Shown piece after piece: positions 11,167-22,722 of a stretch of DNA of 64,000 nucleotides. The position numbers were made by a program, and so were the translations under genes. The first letter of the stretch is position 1. Every line of letters starts with the position of its first letter. Where the stretch lies: positions 211,627,888-211,691,887 of the forward strand of contig CM022301.1 in the NCBI GenBank assembly GCA_011799875.1. Direction: 5' to 3'. The notes under the pieces are model-generated. The model had not been told where the DNA came from, did no database searches, and was given only the letters and a program-made list of their open reading frames with translations. The DNA comes from Thinopyrum elongatum. Taxonomy: Eukaryota > Streptophyta > Magnoliopsida > Poales > Poaceae.

Positions 11167-13241
11167 AATCCAGAAGCAACCGGCAGGATTGTGGAGTGGG
11201 CGTTGGAGTTGTCAAGCTTTGGTCTCAAGTTTGAAAGCACTTCGACAATTCAGAGCAGGGCCTTGGCAGAGTTCATTGCAAAATGGACCCCAACGCTAGA
11301 TGAAGAGGTTCAAGAAACAACTCTCCCCGGCAAGGAAATCGATCAGGAATGGGGTATGTACTTTGACCAGGCTTTTTCGCTGCAAGGCGCCGGTGCTGGC
11401 GTGCTGCTTGTCGCACCCACCGGAGAGCACCTCAAGTACGTAATCCAGATGCATTTTCCCCGGGAGAGTTCGACGAACAACACTGCAGAGTACGAGGGCT
11501 TGCTTGCCGGTCTCAGGATCGCGGCAGACCTTGGTATCAAGAAGCTCGTCATCAGAGGCGATTCGCAGCTTGTCGTCAGGAAAGTTAACAAGAGTTATCA
11601 GAGTCCATTAATGCAAGCCTACGTGGATGAAGTGAGAAAAATGGAAGAGCACCTTGACGGTCTGCAAATGAAGCACATCCCTCATGCCGAGAACAGTATT
11701 GCTGACGACCTGTCAAAGCGCGCCGCTCTCAAGTTGCCTGTGGAACCAGGAACTTTTGTGCTCCATTTGACTCAACCATCCGTGGCGCCATCAATGCGGC
11801 AAGAAAAGAGAAGAAAGTTGAATTCTAGACAGTACTTTCCGGCAGAGCTCCCCGGAGCCGCTGGCAAGGAACTTGCCGGGATCAACGACAAACCTGCCGG
11901 GGAACGACAGGCTCCGGTGGAACCTCACGCTTTCGCTATCGAGACAAATGTTCCCCCGGCGGAGGAGATGCCTTTAGTCCTAGCTGTCGAGCCCCAAGCT
12001 CCAGCATGGGCGCAGCACATTGTCCATTTCCTTCAAACAGGAGAACTCCCGGAGGAACAGGAAGAAGCGGAAAAAGTAGCCCGTCGGTCTGTTATGTACA
12101 AGTTCGTCGATGACGTCCTATATAGAAAGAGACCGAACAGTGTGAAATTGAAGTGCATTCCTCGGGAGGATGGACTAGAGCTGTTGGCAGAGATACATGA
12201 AGGCATATGTGGCTCTCACATAGGATCAAGAGCACTTGTCGAGAAAGCATTCCGGCAAGGTTTCTTTTGGCCCACCGCTCTCCAAGATGCAACTGCACTA
12301 GTAACCAAGTGTGATGCGTGCCAGTTTCATTCGAAGAAATCACATCATCCAGCTCAAGCTCTTCAGACGATCCCTCTCTCCTGGCCATTTTCGGTCTGGG
12401 GGCTCGACATATTGGGCCCCTTCCCCCATGCTACCGGGGGCTTTGAGTACTTGTACGTTGCAATTGACAAGTTCACAAAGTGGCCGGAAGTGGAAGCGGT
12501 GAGGAAGGTGACAGCACAATCAGCCGTCAAGTTCTTTAAAGGAATAGTTTGCCGTTTTGGTGTGCCCAACAGGATCATCACCGACAATGGTACGCAATTC
12601 ACAAGTCGCACCTTCATGCAGTACGTCCAAGGCCTTGGCGGCAAAATTTGTTTTGCCTCTGTTGCTCACCCGAGAAGCAACGGCAAGCGGAGAGGGCTAA
12701 TGCTGAAGTGTTGCGCGGTCTCAGGACCAGAACCTTTGACAGGCTGAGAAAGTGCGGAAGACGCTGGATTGATGAGTTGCCGGCGGTTCTTTGGTCAATC
12801 AGAACGACACCAAATCGAGCCACCGGCCAGACACCCTTCGCTCTGGTCTACGGAGCAGAAGCAGTTCTCCCCACGGAACTCACGTACGGATCACCTCGAG
12901 TGCTCGCTTATGATGAGCTTGAGCAAGAGCAACTGCGGCAAGATGACGCTGTGCTCCTTGAGGAGAATCGTCTTCAGGCTGCTGTGCGAGCTGCACGCTA
13001 CCAGCAAGCTTTGCGCCGCTACCATAGCCGCAAAGTTCATGCCTGAAGCCTTGAGGAAGGTGACCTTGTTCTTCGGCGGATTCAGTCCGCCAAGAATTCA
13101 AACAAGTTGACGCCGAAGTGGGAAGGCCCTTATCGGGTAGTACGAGTCACCAGGCCCGGCGCTGTCCGCTTGGAGACCGAAGATGGCGTTCCAGTGAGCA
13201 ATTCCTGGAATATCGAACATCTTCGCAAGTTCTACCCATAA
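11167..13241 (+). pseudogene. pol: Archaeal-type RNase H and integrase
   Basis: Continues pol in frame 1. A second RNase H spans about 11350-11730, with acidic residues in MYFDQA, NTAEYEG, RGDSQL and ADDLSK. A variable linker follows with PGK/AGK-type repeats. The integrase starts near 12180 with an HHCC zinc finger (H-EGICGSH...CDACQ) and core motifs GLDILGP and TDNGTQF. A one-base loss near 12682 shifts to frame 3, where the glutamate segment (QAERANAE) and C-terminal domain (WEGPYRV) run to TAA 13239-13241. TGA at 13044-13046 interrupts this end. There is no chromodomain. Confidence 0.88.
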
Positions 13242-14073
13242 GGCGCGGTTGCCGGGGGCCCCCGGCAAGCGCGGTTGCCGGGGGCCCTCGGCAACCCCCT
13301 TTTGTACAAGTCTTGCCGGCAAGGCATGTAATCCTTTGTACAAAGCCAGGCGCAGACCCTGCGCCCAGATGAATATATTTAAGTGTTGTGCATTTCCTTA
13401 TTGATTTCCATGTTCATATATATATGCATGTTTGTCTAAGAAGTTGTATGACACTTGCTCCCGGTAAGTTCTAACGAACCGCCAAGGTTTCATATCTTTA
13501 TTTTCTCTTCTTTCTTTTTCTCAAAAGACAAAAGGATTCCTCGCGTGCATGTTTGCCGGGGGGGGGGGGGGGGGGGGAGAGGATATGGGTACCAGTTGGC
13601 GATGTTCAGAATTGACGCTTTACCGGAGGAAGAACAGCGACAGAAAGCTAAGTTCTAAAACTTAGGGCAAGTTTCCTTTATTGCAAAGTTATTTTCCTTG
13701 GACGATTTCGACTTTTGTATGGAAAACCTGCACGCGAAGGAACCCTTGTTGTAATCGGTTGCGCCCTTATTTTGTTTCGAGTCCGCTCAACGATTTAAGT
13801 GGCTGCACTGAGAACACCAAGGAGTCTTGCCGGCCGCTGCACCTCCAGCAGGCTGCTGAAGTCCCGCACCCAGCGCTCGCGGCAGGTTGCGCGCCGACAA
13901 GTTTTTCAGTAAGCGTAGGGTGAGCTCCATACATAAAGGAATCAGACAAGGGAGATAGCATACATGTACCCAAACATAAGCAAGTTATATTACATTAATA
14001 AGTTGCCACAGTTCTAACTTAAGACTTAATTGTCTTTGGCATGGAATGGCGACGGCAAGAAGAGGTGGAGCAG
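13242..14073 (+). other. Noncoding spacer between pol and the antisense gene
   Basis: No credible gene. It opens with a tandem GC-rich block (GCGGTTGCCGGGGGCCC twice, 13246-13305) and holds a 20-base G run at 13558-13577 just after TTGCC. It contains several CCGGCAAG-type motifs. The two convergent transcription units of the element probably end here. Confidence 0.6.
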
Positions 14074-17000
14074 TTAATCTCTGCGCTGGCCTTCGACCCT
14101 TTTGATTGAATCCACCTTCTCAAGGATGGGTGCGACAAGCTCCTCAAGTGCCTCGAGATTTGCGTCCTTTGGCAGGCGGCCGAGCATGTTGGTGAGGTCG
14201 ATGCCAGGATTATTGTGCACCACCTTGATAAGTACCTTGCGGAGGACGGCCCGGCAAAGCTGGCGGAACTCGTTGGCCAATTGGGTCGCCCGGTTAGACT
14301 GAAGCAGCTTTAGAGCATCAATGATGCTTTCGAAGAACATGGTCAACCTGGCGCTCGAGGATATTCTTTCTTCGGAGGATTACCTGAAGTTTGACAGGCC
14401 CATGGATGATAATTGTGCTGTGAGCTTCTCCGCAGCATCGATGAGGCGTCCAGTCCAGATTTCCACCCCTTTTCGTAATCAACTTGGGCGGTGGCGGCGC
14501 TCTTGAGCAGGTTCTTCTCGTCTTGGAGATCCTTGCTCAGGGCCTTTTCGCGGGCCCTACTGTCCTCAAGTGATTTCTCCAGCGTGGTCAGTTTCAGCCT
14601 CAGATCGGCAATAGCATCATTTGCTGAAGAGAGCTGCTTGGTCTTGTTAGACATGGTACCTTGCATCTCCGCCAGGGTGTGGAGGGTTTTTTACCTGTCA
14701 CCTTTGAGCGTCGAGAGCTCCTTGCCGTGTTCTTCAAGATCCACTTCTAGTTTCTTGACTTTGTCGCTCAGTTCATTCTTGGCGGCCTCTGCAGCCTCGG
14801 CAGCATCTACAGTCAGAGCTTCGAGCGCCTCCTTATGCTTCTGCTCCAGCTCCTGGGTCCACCGCGCAACAAGCTTCTCGATTTCTTCATCTTTGCTTTG
14901 AAGCTTTGCGGCGAGTGCTTGCTCACGTGCGACAAGATCTTCCTCATGGGCGTCAAGTACGATGCGACGCTCCGTCAGGAGAGCATCCTCAGTGGCAGTT
15001 CTTTATGCAGCTTCTTCCTGCGCTTTCTCCAGGTCAGATCGTTTCAAGAGGATCTCTGTCCAGTTTTGGCTCACTTGTTCCCGGATGGCAGTCAACTCTT
15101 GAAGGGCTTCGGCATACCAGACTTGCATTTGTTCGATGCGCCTCTGAAAATCTGCTTCGGCCGCCTCGACAACTGCCATTCTGGAATCTATTTTCTCTTT
15201 CCAAGCACGGTGAAGTGCCTGGAGCTTGCGGAAATTTTCGCCCATGGCCTGGAGGAGCTGATCCTCTTCAGATTTGCCACTGCTGGCGCTTGGATCATCA
15301 ACAATCTCGAGCCCGGCAGCGGCGATGATTTCTTCATCAAAGACTTCCCCTTCGGCCGGTGCCCCAATGTTTGTCGTCCCCGGCAAGTTGACAAACAGGT
15401 TCTCGCCAACTTTGAGATATTTGCTGGATGAGGGGACTTCGGATGTTGACGGTTGATCCTCAGCAACCGCCTCACCAGTAGTAGGGGGCTCCGTGGCCGG
15501 CGCAGCGCCTGGTGCTCCTGCGGCAGGAATGCCGTCAGTGCGGTCACCAGCCTCCTTGCCGCTCTCTTCAGTAGACTCCTTGGCGGGTTCCTCCTGTGCA
15601 GTCTTGGCGGCCTCATCGGCAAAGGCACCGCCGGCTTCTACGGTGGCATCCATGGCGGCCTCGCTGGCAGCAATTTTGTCGGCTTCGGCGGCAACATCCC
15701 TGGCGGTCTCCTCGATGACAGCGTCGATGTCCATGTGTTCCATCTCAGGGAATTCTAAAGGACAAGGGAGAGAAACAGAATGAGATCAAGATTGAAGTTC
15801 AAGAAGACAAAAGAAAGAGAGATAAAGGAAAGAATAGCAAGCGCTCTGAGGCAATTGGTTACCTGCATCAAGCTGTCGAGAGGTGGCCTCGCCCCTCCCG
15901 GCAACCTCGGTTGCCGGGGGTAGGATGCCAGTACCCATGGTTGTCGGCTCCTCCTCAACCAAGACAAGCTCGTCGGTGTGATCTCTTGCCAGGGATGCGC
16001 TTGTGGGCGGCGTGGTTGACGGAGGTGGCGCAATGAGGGTATCTCCTGATAACTCCCTTTGTTGCCGTCCTTCTCCTGCAAGCCCAAAGATATCAGCGGC
16101 AAGGTTAGGAACCTCAGCATTCCCCAACGGAAAAAGAGTAATGAACTTACGCTGGGGGCTGCGTCGAGGACTAAGCTCCGGGCTGATGGTAATAGTTTCC
16201 AGCTTGCTCATGAAGCCTGCCGGGGGCTCGTCGCCCGTGGAAGTCTTTGCCCTCTTCGCCATCCTTTCCGCCAAGGTTTCTGCATCACTGCAGAGACAAA
16301 ACAAGCAAGTCAATAAGATTGATCCAGAATTTGGAAGATAAAGGTTGTGGCAAGATACTCACTCTTCCTCTTCTCGCTCCGGACTGAAGCCGGAGATGTC
16401 GAAATCGACCTCCGTTGCAGTGTCTGTGTGGGGAGGCGGAGGAGGGGTCCTAGGTCGCTTGGCTGTAGTAGGCGCAGGGGGTTGGCATGTTTCCGCCACC
16501 TCAGCCTCCGGTGCGGCAGTGCGAGACACCCCTGCCGCCTCAGCAGTTGCCGCTGGTGTGGGTCTCGCGCGCCGCGCAGGTTGCTGTCGAACTCCTTGTC
16601 GCGGCGCAGTCTTGCCGGTCGCTTTCTTGCCGGGAGCCTCGCTGCTTGAGGAAGGTTGGCTTGCCGGGATGCCAAATGCAGCCTTTCAAAGAACACGCTT
16701 TGTCTTCTTCGGGGCTGGGAGCTCTTCTTGCGGTTCTTCTTCAACCGCGTCTTCATCGGACGAGCTCTCAGCGGCTGTGCTGCTCTGTTCCCCGGCAGCC
16801 TTGTCCTTCCCGGCAGGATTTTCTTCCACCACTACCTCTGCGTCACTGGTTTCCCATTCTGTGAAGCCGCGGCTGCCAGCCTCCGCGGCAAGATTCGCCT
16901 CCTCCGCCCTAGTGGCGATGTATGCCACTTCTTCGTCGGTGGTGGCTCGGATGAGGTCCGTTTCTTCCCGGACGGCCCTCTCCGTCAAGTTATCATAGAA

Positions 17001-18013
17001 CTTTTGTGCCTCTTCCTCGAGTGGCTCGACCCATGTCACGTCGAGACTATGGGCGTTGAACAGTGGCATGGTGGCGATGATCGACCCCAGGGCAGAGTTG
17101 TTGCACAGAGGGACAATTCTTGCCGGCAACCGATGCGTGTTGTCGCGTTGGAATAGCTTTTGACGGAGAGCGCCAAGCTGCATAATAGTCAAATTGTTGT
17201 TCAATCCGGGGCGTAGTCTCATGATGTCTGCTGTGTTTCGGTATTCCCAAGCTGGTCTCCCTTTATTCTGCAAGGGGGCGATGCGGCGGCGGAGGAAATC
17301 GAAGCTGATCATCTCCATTGTTAGCCCGACAGCTTTCAGGCGAAGGATCCTGGTGGTGGCAATCATGAGCTTTTCATCTTCAGCAGTGAGATCGCTCCAG
17401 CCACTGCCGCGGACCGCCTTCTGCTGTCGAGGCAAACAGAACGGATGGGGATCTGCTTCCTTGATCCAGCACCACTCAGCCCGCATTCATCCCACTTCTC
17501 GCGGTAAACCCCTTCTGGGTATATTTCCTTATTCCAAGCCCTTGGAATCCAGGCGATAGAACCAGAGAGGGCCTCCCCTTTTTGGATACGGGGAAAAAAG
17601 TAGTGGCGGAAAAGGGCAGTATTGGGAACTACTCTGGCAAAATTTTCACAAAGATGAGCAAAGATGGACATGCACAGTACAACATTCGGCGTGAAATCAA
17701 GAAGATGGAAGCCGTATATGTACATAATGTCGTTGAAGAAGTCAGAGAATGGGGGACAGAGCCCGCAATAGAAATAAGCAGCGAAGAAGGGATATCTGTC
17801 TGACCCGCTCTTGGAGCAAGAACCTGGAATCACGTGAGTGGCGGGGTGAGCCTGCGTCTCCCTCGCCCACATACACTGGTACCGCCTCGTCAGAGCTTTC
17901 GCATCAAGCGACGGGGCGAAGACGACGTACTTCTTCCGCATCTTCACCAGCTCGCTCTCCGGGACATCGGCTTTCGTCTCCTTGCCCTTGCCTTTGCTGG
18001 CCTTGGGCGGCAT
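14074..18013 (-). pseudogene. Spliced antisense gene, Transposase_28-like head and coiled-coil tail
   Basis: Runs opposite to gag-pol. Start chosen at ATG 18013 (MPPKASKGKGKE). The first exon (18013-16363) holds the 'putative gypsy type transposon' domain (KYVVFAPSLD, PFFAAYFYC, CPPFSDFFNDI), then an acidic tail. Likely introns are 16362-16288, 16150-16076 and 15862-15755, all GT...AG, leaving exons 16287-16151, 16075-15863 and 15754 onward. The last exon encodes Glu/Ala/Lys-rich coiled coil and closes at MLGRLPKDANLEALEELV and VEGQRRD. Lesions: frameshift near 17490, TGA 16688-16686, TAA near 15003 and 14690, frameshift near 14445. The function is unknown; a Gag-like or DNA-associated accessory role is possible. 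Confidence 0.7.
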
Positions 18014-18168
18014 GACGGCTGCAGGGGCGGAAGCCGGGGATGGAGCGGGCGTGGAGGCAACGAGCGGATGAGGGAAAGCTTTGCTCCGAGCTCGAGAGAA
18101 GGAAGGCAATGGCGGCGGCCAGATTGAGAAGAAGAGGGAGGCAAATAGGCTGTGCCTTTGCAGTTTCC

Positions 18169-18177
18169 CTTTTTATG
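18169..18177 (-). promoter_or_regulatory. TATA-like box upstream of the antisense gene
   Basis: On the minus strand CATAAAAAG lies about 155 bp upstream of ATG 18013, outside the LTR. The same box is kept in the duplicate near 5739-5747. It suggests that the antisense gene has its own promoter. Confidence 0.45.
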
Positions 18178-18413
18178 GGGAAGGTGCGAGGCCGCCTCTT
18201 TTACTCCCCAATGTGAATACGCCTCTGCAGGCGCATTGCAGTTGCAGCCTTTCGACGCACGCTTCCCACGTCGCGCGTTCAGCGCGCGTAGTGGGGGGCA
18301 CAGTAAGCGGGATATTTACGAGCAGTTAATTCCCTACCATGTGTGCCCGTGCACTGTTTGGGCCTAGCCCAACAACGCCTCGCACTCGTGTGTGGCCTAG
18401 GCCCGGGGGCTCC

Positions 18414-19236
18414 TGTCGGTGTACTAAGTATTGGGCCATTAGTACCCCGTACTTGTGCACGGGCAGTTGTAGCCATACTCGCGGCAAGGCTTGTCGGGGA
18501 ACAGTTCGAGGTTGACTCACGCTATCAAAGAAATTCTCAAGTCAAAGATCTGAGGATCAGCAGATAGGAAGAGCTGGAATCCGAAAGCCAGCCTCCCCAG
18601 CAAGATCTTGTCGGGGTGGCCTGCGAAGCCCGGCAAGATTTTGCGCCCGGCCAGATTCGGCGCCCGGCAAGGTTATGCTACTGTGCCACCGCTTCGACAC
18701 AGCAACAAGCCCGACATTCTGGGTCCTTCTCTGGATGCGTGGCAATGCGCCAGTGGAGGAGAGCTTAAGCGGTGCTGATGGGATGGCCCCTTTTTTCATC
18801 CCCAAGAAAGTTAGGATACCTAAACGGACACCTCACGGTGCATTAAATGCATTCGTCCTAATCCGTCAGTGGTTAGGTATGATGACCCTGTAGCTACTTT
18901 ACACCTCAATGTATGTACATTTTGCCACTGTGGTGACCCCTTTGAGCGTATAAAAGGAGGCCCAAGGCAACTGCTACAGGGGGGAGGATCTTCTGGCCCA
19001 TTCTGCATGCGTAGCTGCTCTCTGAACGTACTGTTCATTGCAAGCGCTCTTGGAGCCTGGGCTCAAGAACATTCACAATAAAACAAGGCAGGAGTAGGGT
19101 TTTGCGCTGATCAGCGGCCCGAACCTGTGTAAAATCGCCCCGCATCGATTGTTGGTTCTGCTCCTTGTGCATACCTCTCTCCATGCCGAATCGTAAAGGG
19201 ATCCCTTGGGGGTCCCATAGGTGTCGCACGCCGACA
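18414..19236 (+). repeat. LTR3 (3' LTR of the Tat-type element)
   Basis: 823 bp, same ends and length as LTR2, TATAAAAG at 18949-18956. It is preceded by the GC-rich sequence GGCCTAGGCCCGGGGGCTCC, which takes the place of a clear polypurine tract. Confidence 0.93.
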
Positions 19237-19241
19237 ACACC
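19237..19241. repeat. Target-site duplication ACACC, right copy
   Basis: Identical to 4255-4259. Together they date the outer gypsy LTR as older than the Tat-type insertion. Confidence 0.92.
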
Positions 19242-19949
19242 CGACTGGCATTTCTCTTCAAGACCTTTTCGTGACGTCCCTCGAGTTTACAGGCGGTCCC
19301 GCCACTACTCTTGTGGACACCCGATTGGCATTTCTTTTATTTTGCTGAATGTCACTTGGGCTAGCTAGACTACCCGTGGCATTCATTTGCTTTAAGTTTG
19401 ATCATGACTAACATGCTATGCTCACATTCATATCATTTATTGTCATGATTTAAATTTTAGTCAGCATGAGCATATGCACCCATTATATCTTTTGTTCATA
19501 ATGTTTGCGAGTACATTCCAACGTACTCACTAGCTTGTCCCTGGCTATCTACTTGGCCAGACTTGGAGGAGGACGAGCTTGTGGAGGAGGATTGCGCTAG
19601 CGAGCCCGACGCTTAGAGGAGTCCCAGTCAGTCAACCTGTGAGATAGGAGTCTACCACATGTATCATCCGCTGAGCTTCCGCTACACAAATAAATAGTCA
19701 AGCCTCACTCTGACGCTTGGCTCTATATTATTGTACTAGTATTGTATCACCACCACACCACTGTCATATTCCGCCACTGCCATATATTGGCGAGTTTGTA
19801 ATAAACTTTGTTGAGCCCTCAGACTCAACCCTGTGTAATATTATCTTGTACTGGTTATCTGTATCAAGAAAGTCCACCAGTTGTGTTGATCTTGGGGCTG
19901 GTGTGACTTAGGGCTATTCTGGGATTTATTCTCAGAAATGGGCCCGACA
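19242..19949 (+). repeat. 3' LTR of the outer gypsy element, right piece
   Basis: Continues the 46-bp repeat unit interrupted at 4259, then a second copy of the CGTCCCTCGAGTTTACAGG block, then the LTR end with probable transcript-end sequences (TTTGTAATAAACTTTG near 19795-19810 is a polyadenylation candidate). The end at CCCGACA (19949) is inferred from the usual CA terminus. Confidence 0.75.
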
Positions 19950-20611
19950 TGTGAGGAGAACTTTTTGGATTTTGGTTTACCCTGAGTAATTGTTGTAGGA
20001 GTTGGGAGTGCTCTATATGCTCTGCGACGACTGCTTGCACTACAGGAGCCTCCCAACGAGGGTTATCTTTCTCACCTTTGTCCCCCTCCAGCCCCTCCCT
20101 CTAAATCCCATTGTAACTTTCATGTGAAAGAGACTAGATCATGCATAAGAAAGGGCAGATTAGCATTTCATTGGTGTGTACGCATCGGCAATGAGCTTTT
20201 GTGCTACTTTTATTTCAGAGTGATGACCAGTACTGCCAATGTTGGCAGATACTCTATTTTATTTTGTGTTGCACTTAGCTCAAATTATTATATTTTCTTT
20301 AGATGTAGGGTGAAAAGAGGTACCAATAGAATATATACCAGATACTAATTATCTGTGAAAAATTCTTAGCATGTGGCCATCTAAACGTATTTGTTTTTCT
20401 AAGCCGCACAAACCAGGTTCAAAGAGTTGCAAGAAAGGAGAACTACCTGAAATCATGTACCAACTACTAACGCCTACCAACAATCTGGTCGGTTTAGAAC
20501 CAGTCGCAGAAAAGAACCAACGGAATCATGCTCACACAACGAATGGGAAGTGCAACTTTTAACCAAGATGGCTTCTAGATCAATGTAAAATAATAGATAT
20601 AGCTGACACTT

Positions 20612-20715
20612 GCAGCACCATCTCCTCCCCGGTGAGATCGAGGAAGTGGTTGAGGCCGAGGGGGTACGTGTAGACCCTGGTTTCGATCGCGGTGTTGTGT
20701 CGATCGATGAGGCGA
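20612..20715 (-). pseudogene. Fragment resembling a cysteine-protease I29 prodomain
   Basis: The minus strand reads through RLIDRHNTAIETRVYTYPLG and then LNHFLDLTGEEM. This resembles the inhibitory prodomain (I29) of papain-like plant proteases, where an 'I..HN' helix is followed by a 'LGLN-F-DLT-EE' signature. In the intact family this segment blocks the active site until the zymogen matures. Only about 34 residues are visible and no catalytic domain was found nearby, so it is a fragment. The assignment rests on the short signature alone. Confidence 0.42.
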
Positions 20716-20775
20716 AAATGGAATTTTCCCGAAAGAAAAAGGGGATAGATAGATTTAGTGTGCAAGTATAACTAG

Positions 20776-20795
20776 GATAGATAGATAGATAGATA
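20776..20795. repeat. (GATA)5 microsatellite
   Basis: Five GATA units in a row at 20776-20795. A simple repeat with no further context. Confidence 0.9.
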
Positions 20796-21950
20796 ATGTT
20801 TACTACCTCTGATTGGCTTTTGTTGAATGGATTCTGACTTTTGTCTTGCACTGAACTGAACAAGTGCCCATGCAGTTTCACAATCTGAACTTTCATTTCA
20901 TTAAACAAGAAAAGCGAGGTTGGTCATCGATGATGCATTTATGGATCCATTTGATGATGAATCCTATCCCATCCCATCTTGAATACCCCTCTCTGCATTT
21001 CAAAGGTACTAGCTAGCATTATCCTGTTTGTGTTTGTCGATCAAAGTTTTCAGATCAATAGCTATTATTTTTGTTCTGAATGTTTTATATATGAGAACTT
21101 TTTTACATACTGGTGTCCAGATAAGTCAGCTATGTATTCTTGATATTTCATATGTACCATCAATGTTTTTGCCTCAAGTAATGAGATTAAAATAAGTTTT
21201 ATGTTGTGCAGCAAATATCTTGAGAGTGACCACTCCAAAAAATTATGTTGGTAGGTACATATTTGATAGCATACTGTAGTCAAGGTATAGTCTGTACTGT
21301 CATTTTTCTTTTTGCGGTTAAAATATATGACAGTTCAGTTGTCCAAGAAAATTTTTAGAGGTTACTTTAGTACTTTGGGTCGTTAGTTCGGAGAAAACAT
21401 TTTAGGCTTTCCATTCTGCTGCTGTTCATGAGCATGTCCCTTTTTCTGTATATTCTTGTGTTAATTAAGAAAAGGTTAACCACATTATTTGGAGCTTTAT
21501 CTCAGCTCTTATGTTTGCAAATTGATTTGTTGAACTTTTGGTGCAAGGAGATCAACTACCTCTTGCTTGCATTGCCTGTTAGAACGTTTTGGTGAAGAAA
21601 TATGTAATATAAGAGATATTCTCCACTTTAGTTTGACTTCTTGACAAATGAAATAAAAGTGAAGTCTTATTGGAAATACACCTAATCCATTATATATGGC
21701 AATGTCAGTTCTTAATTGCTTATGGCTTGTTACCGAGTACTTCTACCTAATATTTCTTATTATTTGTTGTCAAATACACCTAAGGGCACCATCATGTTTA
21801 TTTTTGTTAATAATCACTGACTTGACATTAGAGCTTTGTCGTCTCAGTTTTGATTTTTCCAAATGGATTTGCCTATCAAATGGTTGTTTCTCGGGTAATG
21901 CGTCTACTTAATTCAAGGAAAAGATATGAACGGGTATGCATTTGCAGGAA

Positions 21951-22335
21951 GGGGAGTGCATTCCGCTGCTGTATGAGAAAAAGTGCACGCAGCTGAGGAC
22001 CCAGGATGCCAACGGTGCAGAGCCGTTCACCATCAAGAGGACCAGGGCTACCATCAGGAATCTCCGGACCAAGCTCAACATCACCGTCGCCTTTGTCGAA
22101 GACGTGTCCCGGAGGGTAGTTGCCGTCCGTGACGACTCATCCAAATGTACGTGTATTTATTATAGGCTGCTCGATCGCCCTCCCCCTCTCAAGAACCCTG
22201 ATGCTGTAGGTGTTTGATCGATGTTTCTTGTTGCTGTGTTGTATGTACAGGCTGGCAAGGATGTGGCGAGTCATTGGCGACGCGCACCGAGTGATGAGGC
22301 GCATAGCGGATGAGGTGAGCGAGCTCCTCTCATAG
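21951..22335 (+). pseudogene. Two-exon fragment of a DUF632-type gene
   Basis: Exon 1 starts after TTTGCAG at 21950 and encodes a charged helical segment (LLYEKKCTQLRTQDANGAE, then RTRATIRNLRTKLNI). It runs to a GT donor near 22147. Exon 2 starts after TACAG at 22250 and encodes LARMWRVIGDAHRVMRRIA, ending at TAG 22333-22335. In plant DUF630/DUF632 proteins the same order occurs: YEKKC-QLR-QD, then TR--I--L-T, then the ARMWR helix. These are plant-specific regulators, some membrane-associated and linked to leaf or root development. The upstream DUF630 region and the rest of DUF632 are absent. Splice sites look preserved, so this may be a recent gene fragment. Confidence 0.68.
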
Positions 22336-22722
22336 TCGCCACACAGTCGGAGGCATCAGAGGCACACCGCCGCCCCTGGGGCCGACACATGCGCAATTTC
22401 TATTGTTGTATCTTATTAGTTGCCATGCAGCAAGATGCTTCTGTCGATGGTATTATATTGTTGTGCGTTGTCTGTGATGGAATTTTAGTTTCTTTCTCAC
22501 GCGATGCATAAATATAATAAGTTTATGAAGAATTTCATATCCAGATCCAAAAAGGAAACTGAAAGGGTCGTTCCCTGGTGCCAGCCTATTCTCTGAATGT
22601 GTTGCATTTGCACTGCTCTGTCTTATTGTTCCAGTCATCAAGTTGCATGTACAACTAGTTTCATATTCCTCTACTTTGAGTCTGATCCAATAACAATACT
22701 TAGTCCAGATAAGAAAGTGAAA

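Larger units (their letters stand above)
4260..19236 (+). mobile_element. Nested Ty3/gypsy (Tat-lineage-like) element with three LTRs
   Basis: A 15-kb insertion with 5-bp target duplication. Order: truncated LTR1, a 1.07-kb piece of 3' internal region, complete LTR2 (823 bp), primer-binding site, gag, protease, RT, RNase H, second RNase H, integrase, noncoding spacer, large antisense gene, complete LTR3 (823 bp). The second archaeal-type RNase H, the missing chromodomain and an antisense ORF between pol and the 3' LTR are known Tat traits (compare maize Grande). LTR2 and LTR3 differ at roughly 20 positions by eye, which suggests insertion on the order of a million years ago. That age is an estimate from inspection, not an alignment. 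Confidence 0.9.
1..19949 (+). mobile_element. Outer Ty3/gypsy chromovirus, 3' part, with a nested element
   Basis: The 3' portion of a gypsy retrotransposon: integrase tail with chromodomain (1-896), polypurine region, then a ~4-kb LTR in two pieces (936-4259 and 19242-19949) around a 15-kb nested element. The lineage call (chromovirus, probably Tekay/Del-like) rests on the chromodomain and the long LTR. The left half, including the 5' LTR, is outside the window. The right end is placed at the CA of CCCGACA at 19949 and could be off by some bases. If correct, the far 5' LTR should be preceded by TGTGA. Confidence 0.8.

Noticed and set aside
18014..18109. Upstream extension of the antisense ORF to 18109
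   Set aside because: It relies on a TTG start; the first ATG in frame is at 18013 and gives the typical MPPK start.
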